64,000 bases of DNA from PHAA01 sp022706565 (GCA_040769385.1 JAXGLD010000001.1:434001-498000), one strand, 5' to 3'. Shown: positions 17,989-26,038, counted from the stretch's first letter. Notes: generated from the sequence alone by a model not told the origin. Numbers and translations are program-made.

Positions 17989-18338
17989 CCGTGTCAATTA
18001 GCGCCCAAGCATTATCCGATTGACTAGACTGATCAAATAGTATTGAAAGAGATTGCGCACTGAGAATAAAAAACGAAGATGAAAAGGAATAGGGTTTTGG
18101 CATGGATTATATAATTCTTCGAACGTAACCCGTATGAAAGGGTAACAGTAGATTACAGACAAGGCCAGCGCATATAACGATGGAGCATAGCACCAATGGG
18201 GGGCAAAAACCTGATTGGCCGTATAGGCCCCCAGAACCTACTGTAAGACGGGATGCATTAGAGAGACACCCACGACATCAAGCGCGTCATTTTTTCGGCT
18301 GATGGAGGCCGTGATTTAACTGGGGCTACTGGGCACCT
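17989..18338. other. 350-base convergent intergenic region with nested inverted repeats
   Basis: No open frame with a ribosome site was found here. Several complementary pairs are visible: ACAGTAG (18145-18151) with CTACTGT (18238-18244), TGGGGG (18197-18202) with CCCCCA (18228-18233), and CCAAT (18193-18197) with ATTGG (18214-18218). The last two cross, so they are alternatives or a pseudoknot. This would suit a structured non-coding RNA, but I cannot match it to a known family. Confidence 0.35.
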
Positions 18339-18917
18339 TTATGACAGGTTAGCATTGTAATATTTTCGTGCCAGATACCATCCGAATATCAAAATAACCA
18401 GTGCCAAGGCTAGTATCACAAGAGCAGACCTGACATCACGCGCGTTGAAAACAGCTAAGCCCAATCCCGTATATAGGACCGCCGTAGGGATCTTGCCAAT
18501 AGCCGAGGAGAACAGGAAGGTCAAAAAGGATACACCGCCCAGGGCTGCCCCTGCGTTTATCATGGGGGTGGGGACCACCGGGATTATCCTAGCTATCACC
18601 AGGGTCCAGAAGGCAACCGATGGATTAAGACGACGCAAGTCATAACCGCGGCTGTGGTAAAACCATTTCAGAAAACTCTTATATCCGAGCCTTTTGATAA
18701 GCCAGTAGGTGAGGCAAGCGCCGGTCAGGGCGCCTGCCCAAGCCAAGAAAGAGCCCATTTTGAACCCAAAAAGCATCCCGCTAACGGCGGCTATAATGAG
18801 GTAGGGCACAACCGGGAACATTGCCTGGATGGTAAATAGGACGAAGGCAACCAGAGGAGCCCAAAGCCCAAATTGGCTGACATACTGCACCAGGTATTGC
18901 GTATTGATGTGGTCCAT
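18339..18917 (-). CDS. TVP38/TMEM64 (VTT/DedA superfamily) membrane protein
   Basis: 192-residue membrane protein with several hydrophobic segments. The motif FGFKMGSFLAWAGALTGACLTYWLIKRLG (key parts GSFLAWAGALTGA and ARIIPVVPTPMINAGAALGG) matches the VTT domain of the DedA/TVP38 superfamily, whose members include lipid flippases. Its role here is unknown. It is the last gene of a four-gene minus-strand set: CBS-ACT, PhaE/R-like, PhaC, then this gene after a 25-base gap. An envelope or granule-related task is speculation. Confidence 0.85.
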   Translation of the reverse strand: MDHINTQYLVQYVSQFGLWAPLVAFVLFTIQAMFPVVPYLIIAAVSGMLFGFKMGSFLAWAGALTGACLTYWLIKRLGYKSFLKWFYHSRGYDLRRLNPSVAFWTLVIARIIPVVPTPMINAGAALGGVSFLTFLFSSAIGKIPTAVLYTGLGLAVFNARDVRSALVILALALVILIFGWYLARKYYNANLS

Positions 18918-18942
18918 GCGACACCATCCCGACTGAGGTCAA

Positions 18943-20052
18943 TCAGTCTTCCATAAGATCAGATCGATCCGCAAGCCATGCTGCTATATCGGGGAATACC
19001 TGATCCCGTGCCAAAGTACCGATTACCAAGCCTCCATGACCCACCGGGTATTCCAAGTAGGTTTTATCATTGCCTCCCAGATAAGTGAGGGCTGCTGCGG
19101 TTTGATGAGGCAGGGCAATATGGTCCCGGGTTCCCACCAAGGCCAGCAGGTTCGCCTTGATCCTTTGTAGTTGTACCCTCCTGCCCCGCAGAGTTATCTG
19201 GTTCTTTATCAGTTTATTGTGCTGGTAGAAATCCCTGATCCACTCCCGGTAAGCCGCGCCCGGGAAATTAATATTGTCAGTAGCCCATTTATTAAGCACC
19301 TTCCAGAAATGTTCGTCCTCATCTTCTTCGATGGTCTTCCATAGGCGGGTATAAGTGCCGAGGTAATTGCCTACAGGATTCAACATCCGGGTGCCCCAAT
19401 CCATGAACCCTTTTGGGATTAGTTCCATAGCATCCACTATACGGTCGGGGTCATATCCGGGGGCTCGCAACCACACGTCATAAGCGCCGGCATCGGCAAA
19501 ATCGATGGGAGCAGCCAGGTAAACCAGGTTCCGCAGTACAGGCTTGTTGAAGAGGGATGCATATAAGGTGGACATGGTCCCGCCCATACAGTAACCGATT
19601 ATACTGATGTCGGTGGAGCCAGCATTACGAGCCACCCGTCGAGCTGCTGGGGCGATGTAGTCAAAGACAAAATCGGAATAGGTCAATTCCCGATCCTCCC
19701 ATTGGAACTCCCCCCAGTCCAGCAAATAAACATCGTAGCCCTCTTTTACCAGGTATTCCACCAGACTGGAGCCCGGGGTAAGGTCCATTACATAGGGCTT
19801 GTTGATTAAAGCGTAGATCAATAGCACGGGAACGCGGTAAATCCGTTCTGATGTAGGTTGATAATGATAAAGCTTGGATTTGTTTTTACGCCACAGAATC
19901 TCCTTCGCAGATACTCCGGTTGAAGGTTTGTGGTCATATGCCAACACCTCTAACCAGCGGGCTGTGGATTGCCACCAGTCCTGGCCGGTCTTGGCCAGAG
20001 TCTCTCCAATTTGGATAGCCGAATCCTTTTTGATAAAAATGTCATCTGCCAT
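18943..20052 (-). CDS. phaC: PhaC, poly(3-hydroxyalkanoate) synthase (class III/IV)
   Basis: Polymerises (R)-3-hydroxyacyl-CoA into storage polyester on granule surfaces. The lipase-like box GYCMGG gives the catalytic Cys155; the catalytic Asp is expected in LVGTRDHIA and His in YPVGHGGLV near the C-terminus. 369 residues and absence of a long N-terminal domain fit the short PhaC of classes III and IV, which need a partner subunit. That partner is most likely the next gene upstream (20085-20600). PHA storage is known for Syntrophomonas. Confidence 0.94.
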   Translation of the reverse strand: MADDIFIKKDSAIQIGETLAKTGQDWWQSTARWLEVLAYDHKPSTGVSAKEILWRKNKSKLYHYQPTSERIYRVPVLLIYALINKPYVMDLTPGSSLVEYLVKEGYDVYLLDWGEFQWEDRELTYSDFVFDYIAPAARRVARNAGSTDISIIGYCMGGTMSTLYASLFNKPVLRNLVYLAAPIDFADAGAYDVWLRAPGYDPDRIVDAMELIPKGFMDWGTRMLNPVGNYLGTYTRLWKTIEEDEDEHFWKVLNKWATDNINFPGAAYREWIRDFYQHNKLIKNQITLRGRRVQLQRIKANLLALVGTRDHIALPHQTAAALTYLGGNDKTYLEYPVGHGGLVIGTLARDQVFPDIAAWLADRSDLMED

Positions 20053-20084
20053 TCTAGTTTCACCTCCGCATAACGTTTGTCCGC

Positions 20085-20600
20085 CTACTTGCTCTCGGAT
20101 TTGGGCGGAGTTTCTTTTTTGGCAGCAGCCCGACTTGGTTTGGCCAATGTCTGCAATTGTTTGTTCAAAGCGGTCAGGTTGGCATTCATGTCTTTCATCA
20201 ACGCCTCCAGTTGGGTAATTCGCCCGATCAGGTCATCCTGGGAGGGCGTTTCCTTCACGCTGCATACGTTGGCATCCAGAGAATCGAGTCTATCTTCAAC
20301 GTCCAACTCCATGTTGTCTACTTTGGTCTCCAGCGACACGACCAACTCTGCTACCCTTGCCACATCCCGTTTGGACGCCAATGGGGACTCCTCCGTAATA
20401 CGGTCGATCAGGTCTTTATGGAAGCGTAAATACTGCAAATAGGTGTTTAGGATGAGGTCAATGCTGTTGGCAAAAACATCTGTCTTAATATAATCCTGTA
20501 ACGCGCTGGTCCATACCTTTTCGTTGCTGAAATAGATCTTTTTCCAAAGCTTGTAGGGATCAATCATGGTAACCTGTGACTGTTCTGCCTTATTATCCAC
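20085..20600 (-). CDS. PhaE/PhaR-like PHA synthase partner subunit
   Basis: 171-residue protein with no catalytic motif, upstream of phaC by 32 bases. The N-terminal part MIDPYKLWKKIYFSNEKVW and the central NTYLQYLRFHKDLIDRITEESPLASKRDVARVAELV (key parts YLQYLRFHKD and KRDVARVAELV) resemble the helical PHA synthase subunits PhaE (class III) and PhaR (class IV). From about residue 85 it becomes a heptad-rich coiled coil, and ends in a basic, Ala/Pro-rich tail. By length it is closer to PhaR; sequence does not let me decide. Role: activating and dimerising PhaC at granules. Alternative: a phasin. Confidence 0.7.
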   Translation of the reverse strand: MDNKAEQSQVTMIDPYKLWKKIYFSNEKVWTSALQDYIKTDVFANSIDLILNTYLQYLRFHKDLIDRITEESPLASKRDVARVAELVVSLETKVDNMELDVEDRLDSLDANVCSVKETPSQDDLIGRITQLEALMKDMNANLTALNKQLQTLAKPSRAAAKKETPPKSESK

Positions 20601-20629
20601 TAATTATCACCTTCCATTATTGCTGGGCG

Positions 20630-21298
20630 CTATTGTTTTATCATTACGGCTTCCACTTTGAAGCCAGCTGCCTTGAAATCATTTATAATGGTCTTGGTGT
20701 CACTGGCGTTAATACGCAGGATCAAGAGCGGGTCTTCATCCTTGGATTCCAAGGTCACCAAGTTATGGAAGATAACCCCGTGTTTTTGCAGGATCTCGCC
20801 TATTTTAATCAGGGTTTCCGGAGTGTTCTTGACCCGCATATTCAAGCGCACCCCTTTTAGGTTTATGGCCAGAATTTCCATAAAGGCTTGGGAAATATCA
20901 GTTTGAGTTATAATGCCGATAAGCCGGCCATCATCATCAACTACCGGTAACCCGCTTATTTTATTGTCCTGCAGCAACTGGGCCGCTTGTTCGATATAGG
21001 CATCCGGTCCGATGGTTACCAGAGCCTGATTGATGGGAAGGATATCTCTAACTTTGACTTTGTTCAAAGCCATTGTTTCCTCTGTGGAAAAATAGCGGGT
21101 CGCTATCGAAGTCCCCCGGAAATTAAGATCGGGACGGGAACCAAAATCTTTCTTGGTCAGAATCCCAACTAACTTGCCCCGGTCCATGACCGGCAGTCGG
21201 TTCAATCCATGTTCTATGAGAAACAACCAGGCATCACCCACTCCGGTGTCGGGGGTGATGGTGTACGGATTGGGAGTCATTCTGTCTTTAACCTTCAT
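20630..21298 (-). CDS. AcuB-like CBS-pair plus ACT domain protein at head of PHA operon
   Basis: 222 residues: a CBS pair (about residues 1-60 and 78-140, with ISGLPVVDDDGRLIGIITQTD) then an ACT-like domain (VRLNMRVKNTPETLIKIGEIL). It is a paralogue of the protein at 16745-17407. It is the first gene of the minus-strand operon leading to phaC, 29 bases before the PhaE/R-like gene. CBS pairs usually sense AMP/ATP and ACT domains amino acids, so control of polymer storage by energy status is an attractive but untested idea. The ATG at 21298 begins MKVKDRM. Confidence 0.82.
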   Translation of the reverse strand: MKVKDRMTPNPYTITPDTGVGDAWLFLIEHGLNRLPVMDRGKLVGILTKKDFGSRPDLNFRGTSIATRYFSTEETMALNKVKVRDILPINQALVTIGPDAYIEQAAQLLQDNKISGLPVVDDDGRLIGIITQTDISQAFMEILAINLKGVRLNMRVKNTPETLIKIGEILQKHGVIFHNLVTLESKDEDPLLILRINASDTKTIINDFKAAGFKVEAVMIKQ

Positions 21299-21336
21299 TT
21301 TAACGTCCCCGCTTTCCTGAAAATATATTTATCATG

Positions 21337-21434
21337 TTACCATATATAGCCGGTTTTATCATCCGTTGGCGCACTTTATACTGTCCCTGACACCCACCAG
21401 GATGTGTTTTCTGCTACTATATTATATATGGTAA
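21337..21434. repeat. 12-bp inverted repeat in divergent intergenic region
   Basis: TTACCATATATA at 21337-21348 and its exact complement TATATATGGTAA at 21423-21434 are 74 bases apart, between the divergent PHA operon and the aminopeptidase gene. The 329-base region 21299-21627 holds no credible gene. The repeat may be a shared operator or promoter element, but AT-rich repeats can arise by chance. Confidence 0.5.
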
Positions 21435-21627
21435 GCAGCTTCCAGTTCCAAAATCTGCTCAGAAATGTAAGAAGTAGATTCAGATCTGGATGGGGGAGTT
21501 GTTTCTCGTTCTTCCCTATTTGCTTCCAAGCAGGTGATGGATATGGTCATCGATTAACCACGTGGTATAGAGCTGCACCCAGTAAGGGAAAGTAATAAGA
21601 AAGACGGTTGGAAAGGGGATAACGCAC

Positions 21628-23127
21628 ATGCCGGATGAGGGCAAGAAAAAAGTCGTGAGTTGTTGGTCCAAGATGACCGAGGACAAAATCCAGGAGGCTT
21701 ATAGTTTCAATGCTGGGTATTTGGATTTTCTGACCTCAGCTAAAACAGAGAGAGAAGCCGCCGATAAAATCAGCCAATTGGCTCTGGCAGCGGGATTCAA
21801 GACGCTGGAGAAAATAGATGTCCCCAAAGCGGGAGATAAGCTAATGATAACCAGCAAAGGCAAGGTGGTTGCCCTGGTTGTAATTGGTACCCAGCCAATG
21901 GAAGAAGGCTTCAATATAGTAGTCTCCCATATAGATTCTCCCCGACTGGACCTGAAAGCCCGCCCGATTTATGAAGCTGACGGTATGGCGCTGCTTAAGA
22001 CCCATTATTATGGAGGCATCAAGAAATATCAGTGGCCGGCAATGCCGCTGGCCCTGCACGGGGTGGTAGTAAAAAAAGACGGCACAGTCAAGAACATAAC
22101 CATAGGTGAGAAGGCTGAGGATCCGGTCTTCACTATCGCTGACCTGCTTCCCCACCTGGCCAAAGACCAGATGGAGAAAAAGATGTCCGAGGCCATCAAT
22201 GCCGAAAGCCTCAATGCCCTTGTCGGCAGCCGTCCATTACTACAGAGGGAAGATGACCCCATTAAGGCTTTCGTTTTGAATATACTGCAGGATCGCTTCA
22301 ATATTGTAGAGGAGGACCTAACCAGCGCGGAGCTGCAGCTGGTGCCGGCTTTCCCCGCCCGGGAGGTGGGGCTGGACCGGAGCATGATCGGTGCTTATGG
22401 GCAGGATGACCGGGTGTCTGCCTACACCTCATTGCGAGCGGCGTTGGAGGTTGAACAACCAAGTCGTACCGCTTTATGTCTATTTGTTGACAAAGAGGAG
22501 ATTGGCAGTTCTGGTAATACTGGACTGCAGTCCCTGCTAATAGAAAATATCGTAGCTGAAATCATGCATAAGGCAGGCATAAACGATTATTTCAGTTTGC
22601 GCCAGGCGCTGGCTGCCTCCCACGCTTTATCCGCCGATGTCAATGCGGCTATAGATCCCAATTATCCAGAAGTATTCGAAAAGATGAACAACTCATTCAT
22701 GTCGCAGGGAGTAGTTATCACGAAATACACAGGATCAAGGGGGAAATCCGGGTCAAATGACGCCAACCCCGAATACATCGCGCGGATACGCAACTTGTTC
22801 GACGAAGCTGGGGTGATTTGGCAGATTGGGGAACTAGGTAAAGTAGATATCGGGGGCGGGGGCACGGTGGCCCAATATATAGCCCATTACGGCATGGAGG
22901 TTGTAGACTGTGGCGTAGCATTGCTGGGAATGCATTCGCCCTTTGAAGTATCCAGCAAGGTGGACGTTTATATGGCTTATCAGGCCTACAAGGTGTTCAT
23001 GGAAAAATTTAGCTCTAAGGTTGGCCATCAAGCCCAGGTAATGGAAAAACGAGGTGATACACCGTGGCAGAAGACAACCTCCGACTTACGGAAATGGTCC
23101 GAGCGGCTGGCTGAGCAGCAAAGATAG
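21628..23127 (+). CDS. M18-family metallo-aminopeptidase
   Basis: Zinc aminopeptidase of peptidase family M18, related to aspartyl aminopeptidase; 499 residues, cytosolic. Metal-binding motifs are recognisable: SHIDSPRLDLK (first His, about residue 101), the DKEEIGSSGNTG segment (about 290) and the C-terminal ALLGMHSPFEVSSKVD with the last His. The start ATG at 21628 follows GGAAAGGGG. The last 64 bases overlap the start of selD in another frame, so translation of selD may depend on this gene. Physiological role is probably peptide turnover. Confidence 0.92.
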   Translation: MPDEGKKKVVSCWSKMTEDKIQEAYSFNAGYLDFLTSAKTEREAADKISQLALAAGFKTLEKIDVPKAGDKLMITSKGKVVALVVIGTQPMEEGFNIVVSHIDSPRLDLKARPIYEADGMALLKTHYYGGIKKYQWPAMPLALHGVVVKKDGTVKNITIGEKAEDPVFTIADLLPHLAKDQMEKKMSEAINAESLNALVGSRPLLQREDDPIKAFVLNILQDRFNIVEEDLTSAELQLVPAFPAREVGLDRSMIGAYGQDDRVSAYTSLRAALEVEQPSRTALCLFVDKEEIGSSGNTGLQSLLIENIVAEIMHKAGINDYFSLRQALAASHALSADVNAAIDPNYPEVFEKMNNSFMSQGVVITKYTGSRGKSGSNDANPEYIARIRNLFDEAGVIWQIGELGKVDIGGGGTVAQYIAHYGMEVVDCGVALLGMHSPFEVSSKVDVYMAYQAYKVFMEKFSSKVGHQAQVMEKRGDTPWQKTTSDLRKWSERLAEQQR

Positions 23128-24107
23128 GTCCGGGGACCTTAGAAAAAGTATTGGAGGGGCTGAATTGGCCTCGTGACCCTAATTTACTGGTCGGAATTGA
23201 TAGCCGTGACGATGCGGGGATTTATCGCCTCACCGATGAGCTGGCTCTAATTCAGACTCTGGATTTTTTTACTCCCATGGTGGATGATCCGTTTGTCTTC
23301 GGGCAGATAGCAGCCGTCAATGCCCTTAATGACGTCTATGCAATGGGGGGGCGCCCCCTGCTGGCCATGAATCTGGTCTGTTACCCTCAATGTAAGGATC
23401 TATGGGTTTTACGGAGGATACTGGAGGGAGGCTTGGACAAGGTAGTCGAAGCGGGAGCATTGATTGTTGGCGGCCATACAGTGGACGACAACGAGCCCAA
23501 GTACGGGTTGAGTGTGTGCGGACTAGTTCACCCCGACCGGGTGATAAGCAATAGCGGGGCTCGGCCTGGGGATAGATTATTCTTAACCAAGCCTCTGGGT
23601 AACGGGATTATCGCCACAGCTATCAAAGCTCGCATGGCCTCTTCGGAAGCAATCGAGGAAGCAATAAAATGGATGACCACCCTGAACCGGACTGCCTCCG
23701 AGTCGATGCAAGCTGTGGGGGCCAAGGCCGCTACCGACGTTACTGGTTTCGGTTTAATTGGGCATCTTTACGAGATGGCAGCTGCCAGTAATATGGAAAT
23801 CGAGGTAAACGCAGAACGAGTAGTGTTTATGCAAGGAGCCCTAGAGTATGCCAACATGGGATTAATACCAGCAGGAGCCTACAATAATCGTGATTACCTG
23901 GCTGATAAGGTGGAATACTTGGAGGAGATAGATCTTACATGGCAGGACCTCTTGTTTACACCAGAAACCGCCGGGGGAATACTGGTGGCCTTGAACGATG
24001 AACAGGCCGACCAGTTCATCAAGCTTATGCGGGAGAGCGGGCAATCGTGTTTTGAGATTGGCAGGGTGGTGAACGCTGGATTCAGGCCCATTAAAATAGG
24101 GAGATAA
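23064..24107 (+). CDS. selD: SelD selenophosphate synthase, itself a selenoprotein (TGA = Sec17)
   Basis: Makes selenophosphate from selenide and ATP for SelA. The reading frame is open from GTG at 23064 (after GAGGTGAT at 23051-23058) through a TGA at 23112-23114 to TAA at 24105-24107, 347 residues with one selenocysteine. The N-terminus reads TEMVRAAG-U-AAKIGPG. Sec17 and Lys20 fall at the positions of the catalytic Cys17 and Lys20 of E. coli SelD. Standard gene callers would begin at TTG 23151 and lose the active site. The rest carries the GIDSRDDAG and LVQT/IQTLDFFTPMVDDP-type motifs. It overlaps the 3' end of the aminopeptidase gene by 64 bases. Confidence 0.95.
23115..23140 (+). promoter_or_regulatory. 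Candidate bacterial SECIS hairpin downstream of the selD UGA
   Basis: Eleven bases after the TGA, AGGTC (23126-23130) pairs with GACCT (23135-23139) around a CGGG loop. Bacterial SECIS elements lie directly after the UGA, within the coding sequence, and carry G residues in the apical loop for SelB. Spacing and loop Gs fit; the exact fold is inferred. Confidence 0.7.
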
Positions 24108-24134
24108 CGACACTATTATGAGGCAGCGAACGGG

Positions 24135-24347
24135 GTGATGGCGGTGGAGAGGAAGACATTCCAGTTGGGCGATGTGGTCAAAATGAAAAAGCAACATCCC
24201 TGTGGCAGTCTTACTTGGCAAGTAGTGCGCCTGGGAGCCGATATCAAAATAAAATGTACCGGATGTGGCCGCTTGGTTATGTTGCCTCGCAGCGACTTCG
24301 AGCGAAAGATGCTCAGGGTTGTGACGGAAGTCCAGAATGATGGGTGA
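24135..24347 (+). CDS. DUF951 (YyzM-like) small zinc-finger-like protein
   Basis: Small conserved Firmicutes protein of about 67-70 residues. The family pattern is plain: GDVVKMKKQHPCGSLTWQVVRLGADIKIKCTGCGRLVMLPR (key parts KKQHPCG, WQVVRLGADIKIKC and GCGR), with Cys residues that could bind a metal. Start choices are GTG 24135, ATG 24138 or GTG 24144; the GGGGTGAT at 24132-24139 favours the last, giving MERKTFQLGD. Genes of this family lie between parAB and rpsF in many Firmicutes, as here. Function unknown. Confidence 0.85.
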   Translation: MMAVERKTFQLGDVVKMKKQHPCGSLTWQVVRLGADIKIKCTGCGRLVMLPRSDFERKMLRVVTEVQNDG

Positions 24348-24390
24348 GGAAGGGTAAAGACATAACAGAATTAAACATGGATTAAAGCGG

Positions 24391-24420
24391 TTGCACTCCC
24401 AAAAGTAATACTGGTATAAT
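24391..24420 (+). promoter_or_regulatory. Sigma-A promoter for the rpsF operon
   Basis: A perfect TATAAT at 24415-24420 with an extended -10 TGG before it, and TTGCAC at 24391-24396, 18 bases apart. Transcription would start near 24427, just ahead of the folded leader. Confidence 0.8.
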
Positions 24421-24502
24421 ATAGTGTAAGTCCCTGCCCCGAACAAAGGTTCGGGGCCATTGCTCGCATAGCGGGCTTAGTCCATAGGGAGGAGGTGTGA
24501 GA
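24421..24502 (+). promoter_or_regulatory. rpsF mRNA leader with two hairpins
   Basis: A 9-bp stem GCCCCGAAC/GTTCGGGGC (24436-24457) and a 6-bp stem GCTCGC/GCGGGC (24462-24476) precede the GGAGGAGG ribosome site. Leaders of rpsF operons are known to bind the S6:S18 complex for autoregulation; I cannot confirm the diagnostic bulged CCG here. Confidence 0.5.
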
Positions 24503-24796
24503 ATGCGCGAATACGAGATGATGTTTATCATCAAACCAGACCTGGCTGAGGAAGAGATAACGGAAATCAAGGACAGACTGCACAAGATCATAGATGATTT
24601 TGGCGGCGAGTTTACAGAAGAAGTCGGGGGATGGGGTAGAAAGCGCATGGCGTACAGAATTGAAGACTATGCAGAGGGTATTTATTGTTTATGGCGCTTT
24701 AAGGGTCAGCCCGAGACTGTCCAGGAATTGGACAGGGTCATAAAAATATCCGATAGTCTGATGCGCCATATCATCGTTCGCAAAGACGAAAAATAA
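24503..24796 (+). CDS. rpsF: 30S ribosomal protein S6
   Basis: Ribosomal protein S6, 97 residues, which binds 16S rRNA as a pair with S18. MREYEMMFIIKPDLAEEE at the N-terminus and the GRKRMAYRIEDYAEGIYCLWRF (key part RKRMAYRIEDYAEG) core are standard. The start chosen is ATG at 24503 after GGAGGAGG; a GTG two codons earlier is too close to the site. It heads the rpsF-ssb-rpsR operon. Confidence 0.97.
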   Translation: MREYEMMFIIKPDLAEEEITEIKDRLHKIIDDFGGEFTEEVGGWGRKRMAYRIEDYAEGIYCLWRFKGQPETVQELDRVIKISDSLMRHIIVRKDEK

Positions 24797-24822
24797 CGAT
24801 AAACGGTCAGAGAGGAGAACAC

Positions 24823-25260
24823 ATGCTAAACAGAGTTATTTTAATCGGGCGCCTGACGCGCGATCCTGAACTGAAGTACACCACCAACGGAACAGCAGTG
24901 GCAAGATTTTCTCTGGCTGTAGATCGTAAGTTCAACCGGGATGAAACCGATTTTATCGACATCGTTGCCTGGCGGCAATTAGCGGAATTATGTGCCAACT
25001 ACCTGGGAAAAGGCCGACTGGCAGCGATAGAGGGCCGTTTGCAGGTGAGTACTTACGAGGGTAAAGATGGGCAGAAGCGCAAAGCCACCGAGGTTGTGGC
25101 TGATGACGTCCGTTTTCTGGATAAAGCGCCGGCTGGGTCAGCGCCCAGCACTTCCTTTGCCAAGCGTGAGCCCGATCCCTGGGAAGAATTGGGACGTGAA
25201 GTAAAATTGGAAGATATCGATATTGTACGCCGGGATGACGAGGATGATATACCTTTCTAA
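24823..25260 (+). CDS. ssb: Single-stranded DNA-binding protein SSB
   Basis: Essential ssDNA-binding protein of 145 residues. The OB fold begins MLNRVILIGRLTRDPELKYT and contains the IDIVAWRQLAELCANYLGKG stretch. An acidic linker leads to the C-terminal tip DEDDIPF, which recruits replication and repair partners. The ATG at 24823 follows AGAGGAGA. It sits between rpsF and rpsR as in most Firmicutes. Confidence 0.98.
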   Translation: MLNRVILIGRLTRDPELKYTTNGTAVARFSLAVDRKFNRDETDFIDIVAWRQLAELCANYLGKGRLAAIEGRLQVSTYEGKDGQKRKATEVVADDVRFLDKAPAGSAPSTSFAKREPDPWEELGREVKLEDIDIVRRDDEDDIPF

Positions 25261-25278
25261 ACAAAGGAGGACAATGGC

Positions 25279-25506
25279 TTGATGAAGCGGGATAAACGTA
25301 AGAAGAGACGTCCATGTACGTTCTGCGCCGACAAGGTTGAAGGGATAGACTATAAAGAACTAGCCAAACTGCGCCGGTATATCACTGAGCGGGGCAAAAT
25401 TCTTCCCCGCCGCATAACGGGCAACTGTGCTTTGCACCAGCGCCAGTTGACGGTGGCTATCAAACGGGCACGGATCATGGCTTTGCTGCCCTATACTTCA
25501 GAATAG
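25279..25506 (+). CDS. rpsR: 30S ribosomal protein S18
   Basis: Ribosomal protein S18, about 74-75 residues. RPCTFCADKV retains a CxxC pair, so this may be the zinc-binding (C+) form; ITERGKILPRRITGNCALHQR is the conserved core. The start is TTG 25279 or ATG 25282, both after AAAGGAGG. It ends the operon and is followed by a terminator. Confidence 0.97.
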   Translation: MMKRDKRKKRRPCTFCADKVEGIDYKELAKLRRYITERGKILPRRITGNCALHQRQLTVAIKRARIMALLPYTSE

Positions 25507-25534
25507 AAACGCCGAGAATTGAATATGCCCTAGG

Positions 25535-25561
25535 AGCCCGCTGTGCAGCGGGCTTTCTTTT
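25535..25561 (+). terminator. Terminator after rpsR
   Basis: An 8-bp stem AGCCCGCT / AGCGGGCT with GTGC loop is followed by TTCTTTT. It closes the rpsF-ssb-rpsR transcript. Confidence 0.9.
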
Positions 25562-25710
25562 GCCCTAACGCCAGCATGAGGACGTGATCAACCAAAGATA
25601 TAGACAATATGGTAAATGCGGCGGTTGTTAGAGCAGATTTAACCCAGCAGCCACCTTCAGGCAGGAATAAAGCCCGGCGGTGCCGAAAAAGGTTTTCGGA
25701 GGTGTCCAAT

Positions 25711-26034
25711 TTGACAAAAGAAGTGGGCCGAACTGACGATGTCAGGGTGTTGGAATGGCTCAAGGCGGATTTGGCTGAGAATGTGGGAGTTTTATTCAAA
25801 TCACTCTTGAATTCTGGAAATGATGCAAACATAGATGCCTTGGCTGCCTTGATAATCAATGCCTACATCCTGGCGCGCAGGGTCGGCATCAATTACCAGG
25901 TGCTCGATATGCGGATCAAACACCAGCTTAACACCAGTATCAGCGACCTTGACGAGGTACACCATATTCATGGAGACTTAACCCAACTGCAAAACTATAT
26001 AGAAAGCAGGGGTAAGGACCAAAAGAAGAGGTGA
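25711..26034 (+). CDS. MazG-like family protein
   Basis: 107-residue helical protein resembling the short MazG-like family found next to rpsR/yybS in Clostridia (VRVLEWLKADLAENVGVLFKSLL). MazG relatives are nucleotide pyrophosphohydrolases, but the full set of acidic metal ligands (ExxE plus ExxD) is not clearly visible, so activity is uncertain. The start is TTG at 25711 behind TCGGAGGTG; the frame extends 34 codons upstream without a ribosome site, and that extension is probably not translated. The yybS gene starts 4 bases after the stop. Confidence 0.7.
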   Translation: MTKEVGRTDDVRVLEWLKADLAENVGVLFKSLLNSGNDANIDALAALIINAYILARRVGINYQVLDMRIKHQLNTSISDLDEVHHIHGDLTQLQNYIESRGKDQKKR

Positions 26035-26038
26035 TAGG

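Noticed and set aside
18090..18260. Possible 6S RNA or other known riboregulator
   Set aside because: I could not match a central bubble, SRP GGTGC signature, T-box or any riboswitch core; kept only as an unidentified structured candidate.
25609..25710. N-terminal extension of the MazG-like protein
   Set aside because: No ribosome site precedes the earlier start, the extension is basic and low in conserved character, and a strong GGAGGTG lies before the TTG at 25711.
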